DNA from: Bugulina stolonifera
Lineage: Eukaryota > Bryozoa > Gymnolaemata > Cheilostomatida > Bugulidae
Length of the DNA stretch: 64,000 nt
NCBI GenBank assembly: GCA_935421135.1
Contig: OW285189.1
Span: 496,001 to 560,000 of the forward strand
Direction: 5' to 3'
This document shows, in pieces, positions 38,551-48,884 of the stretch (positions within the stretch are counted from its first letter, which is position 1; each line of letters opens with the position of its first letter). The notes beneath the pieces are model-generated. The model was not told where the DNA came from. It was given only the letters and a program-made list of their open reading frames with translations, and searched no databases. A program made the translations under genes and the position numbers.

Positions 38551-41500
38551 GTTAGTGCTAAATGAGGTAGTTGGTAGCAATTGTGGATTGTTTATTGTTT
38601 ATGTAGTGTGAAGTAAAAGAATAATAACTTACACCCTACCATTTTGTAATTTTTTTTTTTTTTATAGGGGGAGAGACCTCTCGTCAGGTCGAGCACACCT
38701 GTCAACTATGCGGTCTGGTTCTCAGAACAGCGTTTTCTCTAGACAGGCACACGAAGAGAATGCATGCACAGGCTCACCCGCACAAGAGTGCCCGGTTTGT
38801 GGCGGATGTTTTGATGGGAGGAGAAAGCTAGGTCATCACATGAGGCGATTTCATAGCGAGGGTAAGGTAGAAAAAGATGAGGGAGGTGCAGAGAAGTTTG
38901 ATGTTGTTTTCTGGTCTAAACCGCCAACAGCTGAAGAGGGGGATGAGATGGGGGTGCTACTAGCCCGCTATTGGAGCTCCATCAGGTCCGCAATACACTC
39001 TCGTCCCGTGGAAGATATTCTCAACGTTAGAGTGTGGAGAGGGGAAGGTGAAGACGAAGGAGATGAAGAGGTGTGGACTAAGTTGAGAGCAATGTGGAAG
39101 AGAGTGCCTTGTACTGTGAAGATTAACTGTAGCGCTGGAGTCATCCTCGCGCACAAGACCAGTGGAGAGTTGCGCTACTTTCACTCATCGAGCAACAATG
39201 CCGCATTCTTCCCCAAACCAAGACTGATCAGAACAGAGAATGAGATGAGAGAGTTTTGCGAGTCTGTGCAGGAGCTCGACTTGAGAGAGAGGTCAGCACA
39301 ACCATATTCACAAAACTCAAGCGAGTGGCGGGAATAGAGGTGGTGAACCCCGACCTCTCATACTACCTCTACTATATCACCTATGATATCGAATGCTTCA
39401 TGCCAAAAGACAACCTACCAACTAACACCACCACGATGACTTTTAGTGCAAGACACGAGCTACTGAGCATATCCGCGTGTTCTAACGTCCCGGGGTTTGA
39501 GCGGGCCAAGTGTTTTGTGAGGAGCGTCGACAGCAAGGATGGGACGAAGTGCATTCGTCAATTCGTCCAATACATAGCAAAGATTGCTGACGTGGCAGGA
39601 GATTTGTTCGGAGAAAGATTCCAGGATGTACGCGAGCGACTCTCTACCTTCCTCGCGGATCGGGCGGATAGAGAAGAGGCCTTTGCTGACGACAAGTTCT
39701 CTAACGTCTCGACTTACAGGGTGAAGTCCGGTCTCTCCGGATTAGAAAGAGAATTAGAACAGCACATCTCCAGCGTTCCGATGGTCGGCTTCAACTCGCA
39801 AAAGTATGACCTAAATATACTAAAGAGACCTTTACTTCGTTCTCTACAAGAGGAGGAGGGAGAAGATTTTGTTTTCATCGGAGAGTAGACGTTTTAGATT
39901 CCTTGACATATGCAACTTTATCGCACCAGGCTTTAACTACTCCAAATACTTGAAGGCATTTGGCGTGTCAGAGAGTAAGGAATTCTTTCCTTACGACTGG
40001 GTAGATTCCCTGAGAAGGTTGGATCATCATGGACTCCCTCCCCGAGAGAGTTTTTTCAACTCGCTGACTCAGCAAGAATTGAGCGAGCAAGATTATCACC
40101 ACTGCCAGCTCATGTGGGAAAGAGAGAACATGGAAACGTTCAGGGATTTTCTCATCTGGTACAACAACCTCGATGTGGCCCCATTCATCGAGGCCATTGC
40201 ACGTCAGAGCTCTATCTATCAACAAAAGGGTATTGATATGTTGAAATCCGCAATCTCGCTTCCAGGCTTGGCTATCAGATGGTTGTTTATGGAGGTGGAG
40301 GCCCGACCTTAAGGCTACTCTCCTCCGCAAGCCGCTCTCCCGCTGCATAGGTTAATGTCTCTCCGAGGCGAACTTTGCAACTCACAACCCATATGTCTGT
40401 TCGATGAGGAGAGCAAAAGTCTGTACCACACTCTTCGCGATAACCTCGTGGGAGGGCCAAGCATCATCTTTCACAGACATCATGAAGTTGGAGTGACCTC
40501 TATTCGAGAGAAGATTTATGGCACATCGGCAAAACCCTGTAGGTCCATTCTGGGAGTCGATGCCAACGCTCTCTACCTATACTGCATGATGGGGAATATG
40601 CCTACGGGTTATCCCAGGCGGAGGCTAGAGAGCCGAGGCTTTGCTCTGGAACCCGTTAAAAAGTTCAGCAAAGTGGCGCATAGATGGTTAGAGTTCCAAT
40701 CGTGGAAGAGAGGAGAGGTCATCCTTCACCAACAGAATGGAGGAGAAATGAGGATAGGCTGTCACAACCTACCGGTGGATTGTTATAGCGAACAGAGTCG
40801 GACTGTGTACCAATTCAACGGTTGCTACTGGCACGGACACGAGTGCGAGCTGGGAGGGAATAGAAAAGGTGTCAGAAACATGACGAATGAAGAGCTCCGG
40901 GTGGACACTGCGAGGAAAGAAGATTACATCAAGGCTCTAGGCTATAAGCTCATCACCACTCAGGAGTGTGAGTGGGGAGCGCGAGTTCGTTCGGATGAAG
41001 AGGTTAGGACATTTCTCTCCGTCTTCTTTTCTTCTCTCTATCCAGAGAGGGGTTGCGTCAACCTCGATAAAATAATCAACAACATTCGTAGTGGAGAGTA
41101 CTACGGTTTAGTGGAGTGTGACATTTCCGTACCCGAAGAGCTAAAAGCGAAGTTCTCTGAGATGGCACCTATTTTCAAGAATATAAATGTGGGAAGAGAA
41201 CACCTTAGCGAACACATGCGCACTTTTGCCAAACAGAACGGATTCTTGAAGAGACCTCAGCGAATGCTCGTGGGGAGTCTTTTTGGCGAGCGAATCACAC
41301 TACTCACCGATCTGGCTAGATGGTATCTAGATCAAGGTTTGATAATTACCAGGGTCTATCATCAGTTTGTTCACTTTATCCCACGAGCCGTCTTCAAAGA
41401 CTTTGGTTCTTCGGTCTCAGACGCAAGGAGAGGGGAGATCTGGACCCCGATCTGGCCCTCTTGGCCAGCACCAGCAAGCTCGTTGGGAATTCAGCCTACG

Positions 41501-41759
41501 GAAAGACCATAACAAATAAGGAGAAACATAAGACTGTCAAGTATGTAGAGACGGTAGAGGGGGCGGCCGTCAAATTGAGGAGTAGGCACTTTTCTAGTCT
41601 CAACGAAGTCGATGAAAGTTACTTTGAGATAGAGCTTCACAAGAAAAAGGTAAGTGTTGACAATCTTTCTTACTTTGACTCTTGATTTGACAAAACTTTT
41701 TCCGAGTGGAAGGGTGAACTTTCTCTCTCTCTCTCTCTGTTCTCTCTCTCTCTCTCTCT

Positions 41760-41800
<41 letters not shown>

Positions 41801-41826
41801 TCTCTCCTCTCTCTCTCTCTCCTCTC

Positions 41827-41880
<54 letters not shown>

Positions 41881-42638
41881 TAGATTCGAATGGATGTTCC
41901 ATCCGTCGTAGGATTCGTCATCCTCCAGAGAGCCAAGTTGAGGATGCTAGAGTTCTACTACGACTTTATGGATAGGTGAGTAGAACTAGGCTATACAAAG
42001 ATTTTATCAAATCCTTTTCTATTTATTCTTTGGTGCCAGCAACCTCCAACCCGCCCGATTTATTTTCACAGATTCGTCAGCAGAGAGGACTTTGAGTACG
42101 TAGAAATGGATACGGATAGCGTTTACATGGCCCTGAGTGCTCGCAGTATAGATGAGGTCATCCGAAAAGATAAAAAAAAGAGTTCTACAGAGAGTACTGT
42201 AAATGGTTTCCCAGACCCTTCTGCGATAGCCACAAGGGAGACTTTATCACAACCAAGGTGCTCGGGCAAGAGTGGGAGATGAGGGAATGTTGTGAGAAGG
42301 TGCAGCGATACGAAACACGAACCCCTGGCCTGTTTAAGGAGGAGTTTCGGGGGGAGGGGGTCATCGCGCTCAACTCAAAAACATACTTTTGTTGGTCCGC
42401 TGACGGCGATAGCAAGTATAGCAGCAAAGGACTAAATAAAAGAGGAAACACCCTAACCAAAGAGAAGTTCCTCTCCGTGCTCAAAACAGGGGAGTCGGTG
42501 AGAGGAGACAATCGGGGTTTTATCAAAAGAGGAAATCAAACGTATATCTATACCCAGCTAAAGACCGGACTCACCTACTTCTACGGTAAGCGGAAGGTTG
42601 CGGAAGACGGGGTGAGTACGAGTCCTATAGAATGCTAG
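38529..42638 (+). pseudogene. Family B DNA polymerase, copy 1 (broken)
   Basis: Same gene as 48885-53556 but disabled. Visible lesions relative to copy 2: a 2-nt insertion near 38786; a 676-nt deletion at 39300/39301 removing the region between the N-terminal zinc fingers and the exonuclease domain; a 29-nt deletion at 39880/39881; a nonsense TAA at 40310-40312 where copy 2 has a tyrosine codon; a 1-nt deletion near 41435; and a 1-nt deletion in the A-run near 42175. Splice sites are kept, with a GTAAGT donor at 41650 where copy 2 has GCAAGT. A (CT)n expansion fills the intron at 41720-41878. Remaining pieces still show YDIECF, NSQKYDLN, DANALYLY, GNSAYGK and MDTDS. It cannot encode the full enzyme. 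Confidence 0.9.
41720..41878 (+). repeat. (CT)n microsatellite in a polymerase-pseudogene intron
   Basis: About 150 bp of nearly pure CT with occasional TG interruptions, placed just before the TTTTAG acceptor as an extended pyrimidine tract. Copy 2 has only a short CT run at the same spot. The apparent Arg-Glu and Leu-Ser proteins here are products of the dinucleotide repeat. Confidence 0.95.
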
Positions 42639-43084
42639 TACTGATTTCTCGGAGATGAGACTACATGTACTTCATTCGATAAATCGGAGAGTAAACGAAC
42701 AGTGCATCATAACCCTTGTATATATAATATATATCCGTATAATTTTTTTCACATTCACTCTCTATTGTAAGGGGTCTCCGTCCTCAAATCGGATGGTTTA
42801 CCGGTTGTAGCCTTAAAACCGAGCAATAAAACACTAGCTAATGCATTAAAAACCATTTACCTCTCCAAACCAAAGGAGTAGACGGTACTAGCGCAGCTTC
42901 CGCTCATACTCACTCCTTATCAGTTCACATTTCTTCTATTGTCTTCATTCGTAGGTGGGGTGACATCGCACGCTCACGATGCGCTCTCTCCCTATCGGAG
43001 TTTGCTACCCGGGGGAAAGTGGACGCGGTGGTCAAAGAAATTGGTGGCAAGTCCACGACATCATCGTAGAGGCGGGTCTATTTG

Positions 43085-43087
<3 letters not shown>

Positions 43088-43180
<93 letters not shown>
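43088..43180 (+). repeat. (GAT)31 microsatellite, copy 1
   Basis: Thirty-one perfect GAT units downstream of the polymerase gene. The same tract in copy 2 has 12 units (53995-54030). Confidence 0.95.
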
Positions 43181-43182
<2 letters not shown>

Positions 43183-43248
43183 CGATGGTGATGAGAAGAC
43201 AAGCATCCATCTATCCCGTTTATTTATTTCTATTTCTACCCCTCCGAG

Positions 43249-43670
43249 GCGGCGTGAGGCCACGGCTGGACTCGCAAACGAGAACCGCCGCGAGGCAGAG
43301 GGCGAGGCGGAGGGGAGGGGTGGGGAGGGCTGGGGAGGGGCGGGGACGGGTGGAGGGAGGACGGGTGGGGTTCGCGGGGCGGAGGGCGCGTACGCGAGCC
43401 CCCTCGCCCGAGTCGTGGGACAGGACGGGGACGGGGCGCGGGGTTTGCTCTTTAGACTGGGTTCTACGGAACAGCCGATGAGGTTTTTGAAACCCCACCC
43501 GCGATCGGGGGGTAGGTTCTAGGGCTTTGCACATAGAGTGAGGTTTAGGGAAGGGGAGGGGGCGAGAGGACAGGTGGGGTGGTCGTCCGCCCGGGGAGTT
43601 TTTGGATCTAGGGCTAATAAGACGCGGAAATGGCCGGGTGTCTGTGCAGATCTGCACTGACTATACTACT
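43249..43670 (-). repeat. Right TIR of copy 1 (inner end deleted)
   Basis: Inverse of the left TIR but about 420 bp instead of about 540. The inner boundary joins CCCCTCCGAG directly to GCGGCGTGAGG, whereas copy 2 has about 470 more bases at this point, so a deletion removed the inner TIR plus the remnant seen in copy 2 at 54097-54377. Confidence 0.83.
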
Positions 43671-45281
43671 TGCCTGAAATGCATTCTGTGCATTCTATGA
43701 CGTATTCTATGCATTCCATGTATTCTATGCATTCTATGTATTCTATGCATAGAATGCATTTCATGCATTGTACGTATTCAATGCATTTTATGTATTATAT
43801 GCGTAGAATACATAGATTGCATTCAACTTGTATGTATTCTATGCCTTCGATGCATCGAATACATAGATTGCATTCTATGCACTCTGTGCATTGTCTATAT
43901 TCTATGCATTCTATGCATAGAATACATAGATTGCATTCTATGCATTCTATGCATGGAATATATAGATTGCATTCTATGCACTCTATTCATAGACTACATA
44001 GAATGCATAAAAGGCATAGAATGAATTCTGTGCATTATATGTATTCTAAGCATTCGATGCATAGAATGTATTCTATGCATAGAATGCATAGATTGCATGG
44101 AATGCATAGAGTGCATAGAATGCAATATATGTATTCGATGCATCGAAAGCAAAAAATACATAGAATGTAACCAATGTATTCTATGCATAGAATACATAGA
44201 ATGTAACCCATGTATTCTATGCAGAGAATGCATAGAATACATGGAATGCATGCAATACATAGAATGCATTTTATGCACTCTATGCATTTTATGTAATTTA
44301 CATATGTATTCTATGCATAGAATACATAGAAAACATAGAATACGTAGAATGCGTTCTATGTAATCAATTTATTCTATGCATTCCATGCATAGAATGTATT
44401 CTATGCATTCTATGCATAGAATACATAGACTGCATTCTATGTATTCTATGTATTCCATGCATAGAATGCATAGAATGCAATCTATGTATTCTATGCATGG
44501 AATGCAATCTATGTATTCTATGCATAGAATGCAATCTATGTATTCTATGCATAGAATACATAGAATACATGGAATACATAGAATGCGTTCTATGTAATCA
44601 ATGTATTCTATGCATAGAATGCAATCTATGTATTCTATGCATAGAATGCAATCTATGTATTCTATGCATAGAATACATAGAATGCGTTCTAAGTAATCAA
44701 TGTATTCTATGCATTCTCTGCATAGAATACATGGATTGCATTCTATGTATTCTATGCATAGAATGCATTTCATGCATTGTACGTATTCAATGCATTCTAT
44801 GTATTATATGCATAGAATACATAGATTACATAGAATACATAGAATGCGTTCTATGTAATCAATGTATTCTATGCATGGAATGCATAGAGTGCATAGAATG
44901 CTATATATTTATTCGATGCATCGAAAGCAAAAAATACATAGAATGTAATCAATGTATTCTATGCATAGAATACATAGAATGTAACCCATGTATTCTATGC
45001 ATCGGATGTATAGAATACATAGAATGCAATCTATGTATTCTATGCATAGAATGCATAGATTACATGTAATCAATGTATTCTATACATAGAATACATAGAA
45101 TACATTGAATACATAGAATGCATAGAATGCATTTTATGCAATCAATGTATTCTATGCATAGAATACATAGATTGCATTTTATGCACTTTATGCATTCTAT
45201 GTAATCTATGTATTCTATGCATAGAATACATAGAATACATAGAATACATAGAATACATAGAATGCGTTCTATGTAATCACT
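43671..45281. repeat. Satellite block D between the two polymerase elements
   Basis: Diverged 9-bp satellite, 1.6 kb. Part of it (about 43770-44160) is the inverted counterpart of about 29240-29650, sharing rare variants such as CAACTTGTATGTATTC against its complement. The last six bases, ATCACT, are the left target duplication of copy 2. No gene is seen. Confidence 0.93.
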
Positions 45282-45825
45282 AGTAGTATAGTCAGTGCAG
45301 ATCTACACAGACACCCGGCCCTTTCCGCGTCGTATTAGCCCTAGATCCAAAAACTCCCCGGGCGGACGACCACCCCACCCGTCCTCTCGCCCCTCCTCTC
45401 CCCTAAACCTCACTCTATGTGCAAAGCCCTAGAACCTACTCCCCCCCATCGCGGGTGGGGTTTCAAAAACCTCATCGGCTGTTCCGCGGAACCCAGTCTA
45501 AAGAGCAAACCCCTCGCCCCATCCCACGGCTCGGGCGAGAGGGCGCGCGCGTACGCGCGCGCCCCCCCGCCCCGCAAACCCCACCTGTCCTCCCTCCACC
45601 CGTCCCCGCCCCTCCCCACCCCTCCCCACCCCAAACCCCTCCGCCTCGCCCTCCGCCTCGCGGCGGTTCTCGTTCGCGAGTCCAGCCGTGGCCCCACGCC
45701 GCCCTCCCCCCGCCCATCCCCCGCCCCTCCCCCGCCCTCCCGCCCCAACGACCCGTCGCGACCCTCGCGGGCGGACCGTCGGCTGGAGTAGGGTGAAGCG
45801 AAGGAAAATACGGGTTAGAGTAATG
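45282..45825 (+). repeat. Left TIR of copy 2
   Basis: 544 bp, GC-rich, C-runs on this strand. Contains a perfect 24-bp palindrome of alternating GC at 45541-45564 (centre GTAC). The inner end reads GTTAGAGTAATG and matches the inverse at 54439. Confidence 0.9.
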
Positions 45826-45844
45826 GTGTGTGATGTATTCTAGA

Positions 45845-46240
45845 ATAGATGATATACGACTATGAAAATATGAGTCAGGGTAATGATACACGAGTTTTTT
45901 TTAATTTTCAATGCGTTTGAGAGTAATAATATAAAATCAATCGATAAAAAACTTGATATGTGACTACGAAAAATATGAGTAAGGGTAATGATACGCGAGT
46001 TTGTTTTAATTTTCAATACGTTTGAGAGTAATAATATAAAATCAAGCGATAAAAAACTTGATATACGACTATGAAAAATATGAGTAAGGGTAATGATACA
46101 CGAGTTTGTTTTAATTTTCAATACGTTTGAGAGTAATAATATAAAATCAATCGATAAAAACCGATATACGACTATGAAAAATATGAGTAAGGCTAACGAT
46201 ACACGAGTTTGAGAGTAATAATATAAAATCAATTGATAAG
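45845..46240 (+). repeat. Tandem ~105-bp AT-rich repeats, copy 2
   Basis: Same four-unit array as copy 1 at 35989-36380, each unit with TTTGAGAGTAATAATATAAA. It lies between the TIR and the 3' end of the minus-strand gene. No AATAAA is seen on the minus strand near the gene end. Confidence 0.85.
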
Positions 46241-46277
46241 TAGACACGAATGAGTGTGAATGACAAAAGTTTTTGCC

Positions 46278-47592
46278 TCAAAACTGTGCAGTGGCGGGGA
46301 GGAGACGCTCGCCGAGGATGGAGTCTAGAATGGCACAATCGTAGAATGTTCTCCCGCTCTTGGAAGTCTTCTGTCCCTTGTACACCATCACGGAGGGGAG
46401 GAGCTCTTTCATCGAAACTGCCAGACGTCCCGGAAGGAAGACTTCTCCCTTTTTTTCTTCGTTTCCAATCCGGCACTCGTAGGTGGCAATGGAGTTGCTC
46501 GCATTATCACCATCACCGCATCTTGGGACGTATGTGGGTCGGAGCGCGGTCACCACCAGCACAGAACCAACGGGGAAGGAAGATAGCGTTTGCACTCGAA
46601 AAAACTCTTCCAACTGGGCCAAGGTCTTCTTTCTCAAGTCACCGGCCAGCTTTTTCATGGCTGCTCCTGGCAGGGAGCACACGCTCTCGATACGGTTGAA
46701 TGTGTTTTGTCCTTTAGCGGTCTCCTGCTGTCCCAAGTACACCATGATCCTAGGTGGAAGGGTAAGGTCCTTTAGCTCCTCTTCTTTGACATCCGCTAGC
46801 TTGGGCATGGCGTGACGAATGTTGGTGTGAAAGCTGATGCAATGTCTCATCCCCTTGTCATCCACATAGCTTGCCCTGGCTAAGAATGCTTTTCCGAATG
46901 CCGTTTCAACCACCGAACCTCCACTCACTTCTAGCACAGTTCCTGGCTCTAGCTCCGACAGCTTCACCGTTGTCTGCAGAGAGCTCCTCTTCTCCGCTCC
47001 CATGCTCCTACAATAATGAAAGTGGTGTATATAGATCCGACAAAGTGGTTAAACGGGAGAAAGATAGTACGGTAATTTATAGATATACGAATAGGGCTAC
47101 TTACATTAGGGTTGCCGCCACTGCACGAGCTTTCTCCAGGCTTAGTCCCCCGCTCTTTTTCTTCCCCTTGCAAGGGGACTTGGTAGCTTTTTTTCCCTTC
47201 GTCGTCTCACCACCACCCATTTCTTCCGTAGCCGTATCGGCTCCGTGGCCATCATCATCATCATCTGATATTACAATCACCTGGGGTTTCTTTTTTTTCT
47301 TAGCACAGATTTCATCTCCTTTTGGGTTCTTCCTCTTCTTGGTTGTTGTGGTCTCGCCCCTATCCGAGGCCCGCTCCGGGGAGGACGGAGAGTCCGCCAT
47401 GTTAGAAAGATCCTTTCGGGCAAGACTCCCCACTCCTATTATTTTCCCCTTCTTCCGTGCCTCTTTTAACGCATCCACCTCTTCTTTCCTCTTCTGACTG
47501 CACTCTTCTTCTTCAATAATTCCATCCATTTGTGAGTCCGTTAAGCCCGCAAATAACTCTTCTTGGTTCTGGACTATGTTGTCAGTATCCAT
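46278..47592 (-). CDS. Spliced minus-strand gene, copy 2: ~405-aa Lys/Asp-rich protein with a possible OB-like C-terminal region
   Basis: Exons 47592-47105 and 47007-46278, with a 97-nt GT-AG intron (47104-47008). This gives 405 aa, four shorter than copy 1 because the aspartate run has five rather than nine residues. Exon 1 is low-complexity, acidic then lysine-rich (KKKKKP, KGKKKS), and probably nuclear. Exon 2 carries the two related beta-rich blocks with conserved PGTVLEV, VLVVTALRP, GEVFLPGR and GRTFYDC. Most differences from copy 1 are single substitutions and the frame is intact in both, suggesting constraint even where the neighbouring polymerase has decayed. I do not recognise the family with certainty. 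A DNA-binding helper for the polymerase is a reasonable inference from context. Confidence 0.72.
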
Positions 47593-47673
47593 TGATAATG
47601 TACTGTTGTAGTAGTGTTCCTGTACAGTAGTGATGTGCTGAACTTTGAATGCTGAGACTGTGATCCCACTCTC

Positions 47674-47681
47674 CCTTTATA
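47674..47681 (-). promoter_or_regulatory. TATA box of the minus-strand gene, copy 2
   Basis: TATAAAGG on the minus strand about 85 nt before the start codon, conserved with copy 1. Confidence 0.55.
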
Positions 47682-47730
47682 CATCTGCTCATTTCTTGAC
47701 TCCTCCCTTTTTATTATCCAATCCCAATGT

Positions 47731-48547
47731 GTCCCGATGCACCCCGATGTGAATCCGAAGCCTCCCGATGCACCCCGATGTGAATCCGAAGCCTCCCGAT
47801 GCACCCCGATGTGAATCCGAAGCCTCCCGATGCACCCCGATGTGAATCCGAAGCCTCCCGATGCATCCCGATGTGAATCCGAAGCTTCCCGATGCATCCC
47901 GATGTGATTCCGAAGCTTCCCGATGCATCCCGATGTGAATCCGAAGCTTCCCGATGCATCCCGATGTGATTCCGAAGCTTCCCGATGCATCCCGATGTGA
48001 TTCCGAAGCTTCCCGATGCATCCCGATGTGATTCCGAAGCTTCCCGATGCATCCCGATGTGAATCCGAAGCTTCCCGATGCATCCCGATGTGATTCCGAA
48101 GCTTCCCGATGCATCCCGATGTGATTCCGAAGCTTCCCGATGCATCCCGATGTGTCCCGATGTGTCAATTCACATCGGGGTGCATCGGGATGCATCGGGA
48201 GGCTTCGGAATCACATCGGGATGCATCGGGAAGCTTCGGATTCACATCGGGATGCATCGGGAAGCTTCGGAATCACATCGGGATGCATCGGGAAGCTTCG
48301 GATTCACATCGGGATGCATCGGGAAGCTTCGGAATCACATCGGGATGCATCGGGAAGCTTCGGATTCACATCGGGATGCATCGGGAAGCTTCGGATTCAC
48401 ATCGGGATGCATCGGGAAGCTTCGGAATCACATCGGGATGCATCGGGAAGCTTCGGATTCACATCGAGATGCATCGGGAGGCTTCGGATTCACATCGGGA
48501 GGCTTTGGATTCACATCGGGAGGCTTCGGATTCACATCGGGGTGGTA
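47731..48547. repeat. Expanded inverted array of 31-bp units, copy 2
   Basis: The left arm has 13 units with TCCGAAG every 31 bp from about 47755 to 48127. The right arm has about ten 31-bp units on the other strand plus two shorter ~20-bp units near 48490-48530. The arms meet at GATGTGTCAATTCACATC near 48152-48176. Within each arm outer units read GCCTCCC and inner units GCTTCCC, so the arms are symmetric in sub-type as well as sequence. The whole array could extrude a very large cruciform or hairpin. It lies between the divergent promoters. Because 31 is not a multiple of 3, the apparent 31-residue repeat proteins are artefacts. Confidence 0.93.
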
Positions 48548-48593
48548 TTGCCAAGGGTGGGGAAATGGTTAGACTCCGCCCACTGAATACTAC

Positions 48594-48601
48594 TATTTAA
48601 G
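48594..48601 (+). promoter_or_regulatory. TATA-like box of the polymerase gene, copy 2
   Basis: TATTTAAG upstream of the leader exons. ATGs that follow closely (48603 and 48627) open only short frames of 5 and about 22 codons, so these would be upstream ORFs if transcription starts near there. Confidence 0.5.
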
Positions 48602-48624
48602 GTATGAGTTTCTCACTCTAGCAG

Positions 48625-48722
48625 TATGAACAATCAGCTTCTAGTCAACAGAGTGAGAGTAAACAGAGACAGCTACCTACTAGTCAGCACCTGATCAGAG
48701 ATGTCAACAAGTACAACATAAG
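48625..48722 (+). other. Leader exon 1 of polymerase gene, copy 2 (dead start exon)
   Basis: Ends at the donor AG|GTTAGT (48722/48723); the intron runs to an acceptor TTTTATAG at 48837. Contains ATGTCAACAAGTACAACATAA, a six-codon frame. It is a tandem duplicate of the real start exon at 48838-48903, and the intron starts after both copies are also alike (GTTAGTGCTAAAT). The 5' limit is not visible. Confidence 0.6.
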
Positions 48723-48884
48723 GTTAGTGCTAAATAGGGTAATCGGCAGCAATTGTGAAGTGTCTATTGTATATAACGCTATTGAGCCAAAAACAAAAAA
48801 AATTAACTTACACCCTACTACTATATATTTTTTATAGGGAGACTAAACAGAGACACTTACCTACTAGTCAGCACCTGATCAGAG

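Larger units (their letters stand above)
35438..43670 (+). mobile_element. PolB-carrying TIR element, copy 1 (degenerate, 8.2 kb)
   Basis: Starts AGTAGTATAGTCAG and ends with its exact inverse CTGACTATACTACT. It is flanked by TGCATG (35432-35437) and TGCCTG (43671-43676), a 6-bp target duplication with one later change. The order is left TIR, ~105-bp AT-rich tandem repeats, minus-strand spliced gene, palindromic array, plus-strand DNA polymerase B pseudogene, right TIR. It is co-linear with copy 2 but smaller: the palindromic array is shorter, 676 bp of the polymerase are gone, and about 470 bp at the right end including the inner TIR are missing. The 6-bp duplication, long TIRs and polymerase resemble Polintons/Mavericks. 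No integrase, ATPase, protease or capsid gene is present. Confidence 0.88.

Noticed and set aside
38708..39337. ATG at 38708 as the start of the copy 1 polymerase
   Set aside because: That frame exists only because of a 2-nt insertion. The other frame encodes a proper C2H2 finger, as in copy 2.
41600..41911. Arg-Glu-rich and Leu-Ser-rich frames
   Set aside because: Products of the (CT)n intronic microsatellite.
43078..43263. Poly-Ser and poly-Met frames
   Set aside because: Products of the (GAT)31 microsatellite.
45410..45796. Proline-, glycine- and arginine-rich frames in the TIRs (also 35451-35981 and 54468-54854)
   Set aside because: GC-rich composition keeps all frames open. The same sequence is open on both strands and lies in the inverted repeats.
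47731..48547. CRISPR array
   Set aside because: Repeats are contiguous with no unique spacers, and the locus is a spliced eukaryotic element.
47574..48600. ~160-aa repeat proteins on both strands in the palindromic array
   Set aside because: They arise from the 31-bp repeat read through all three phases. Both strands and several frames are equally open, and the region is the intergenic control array.
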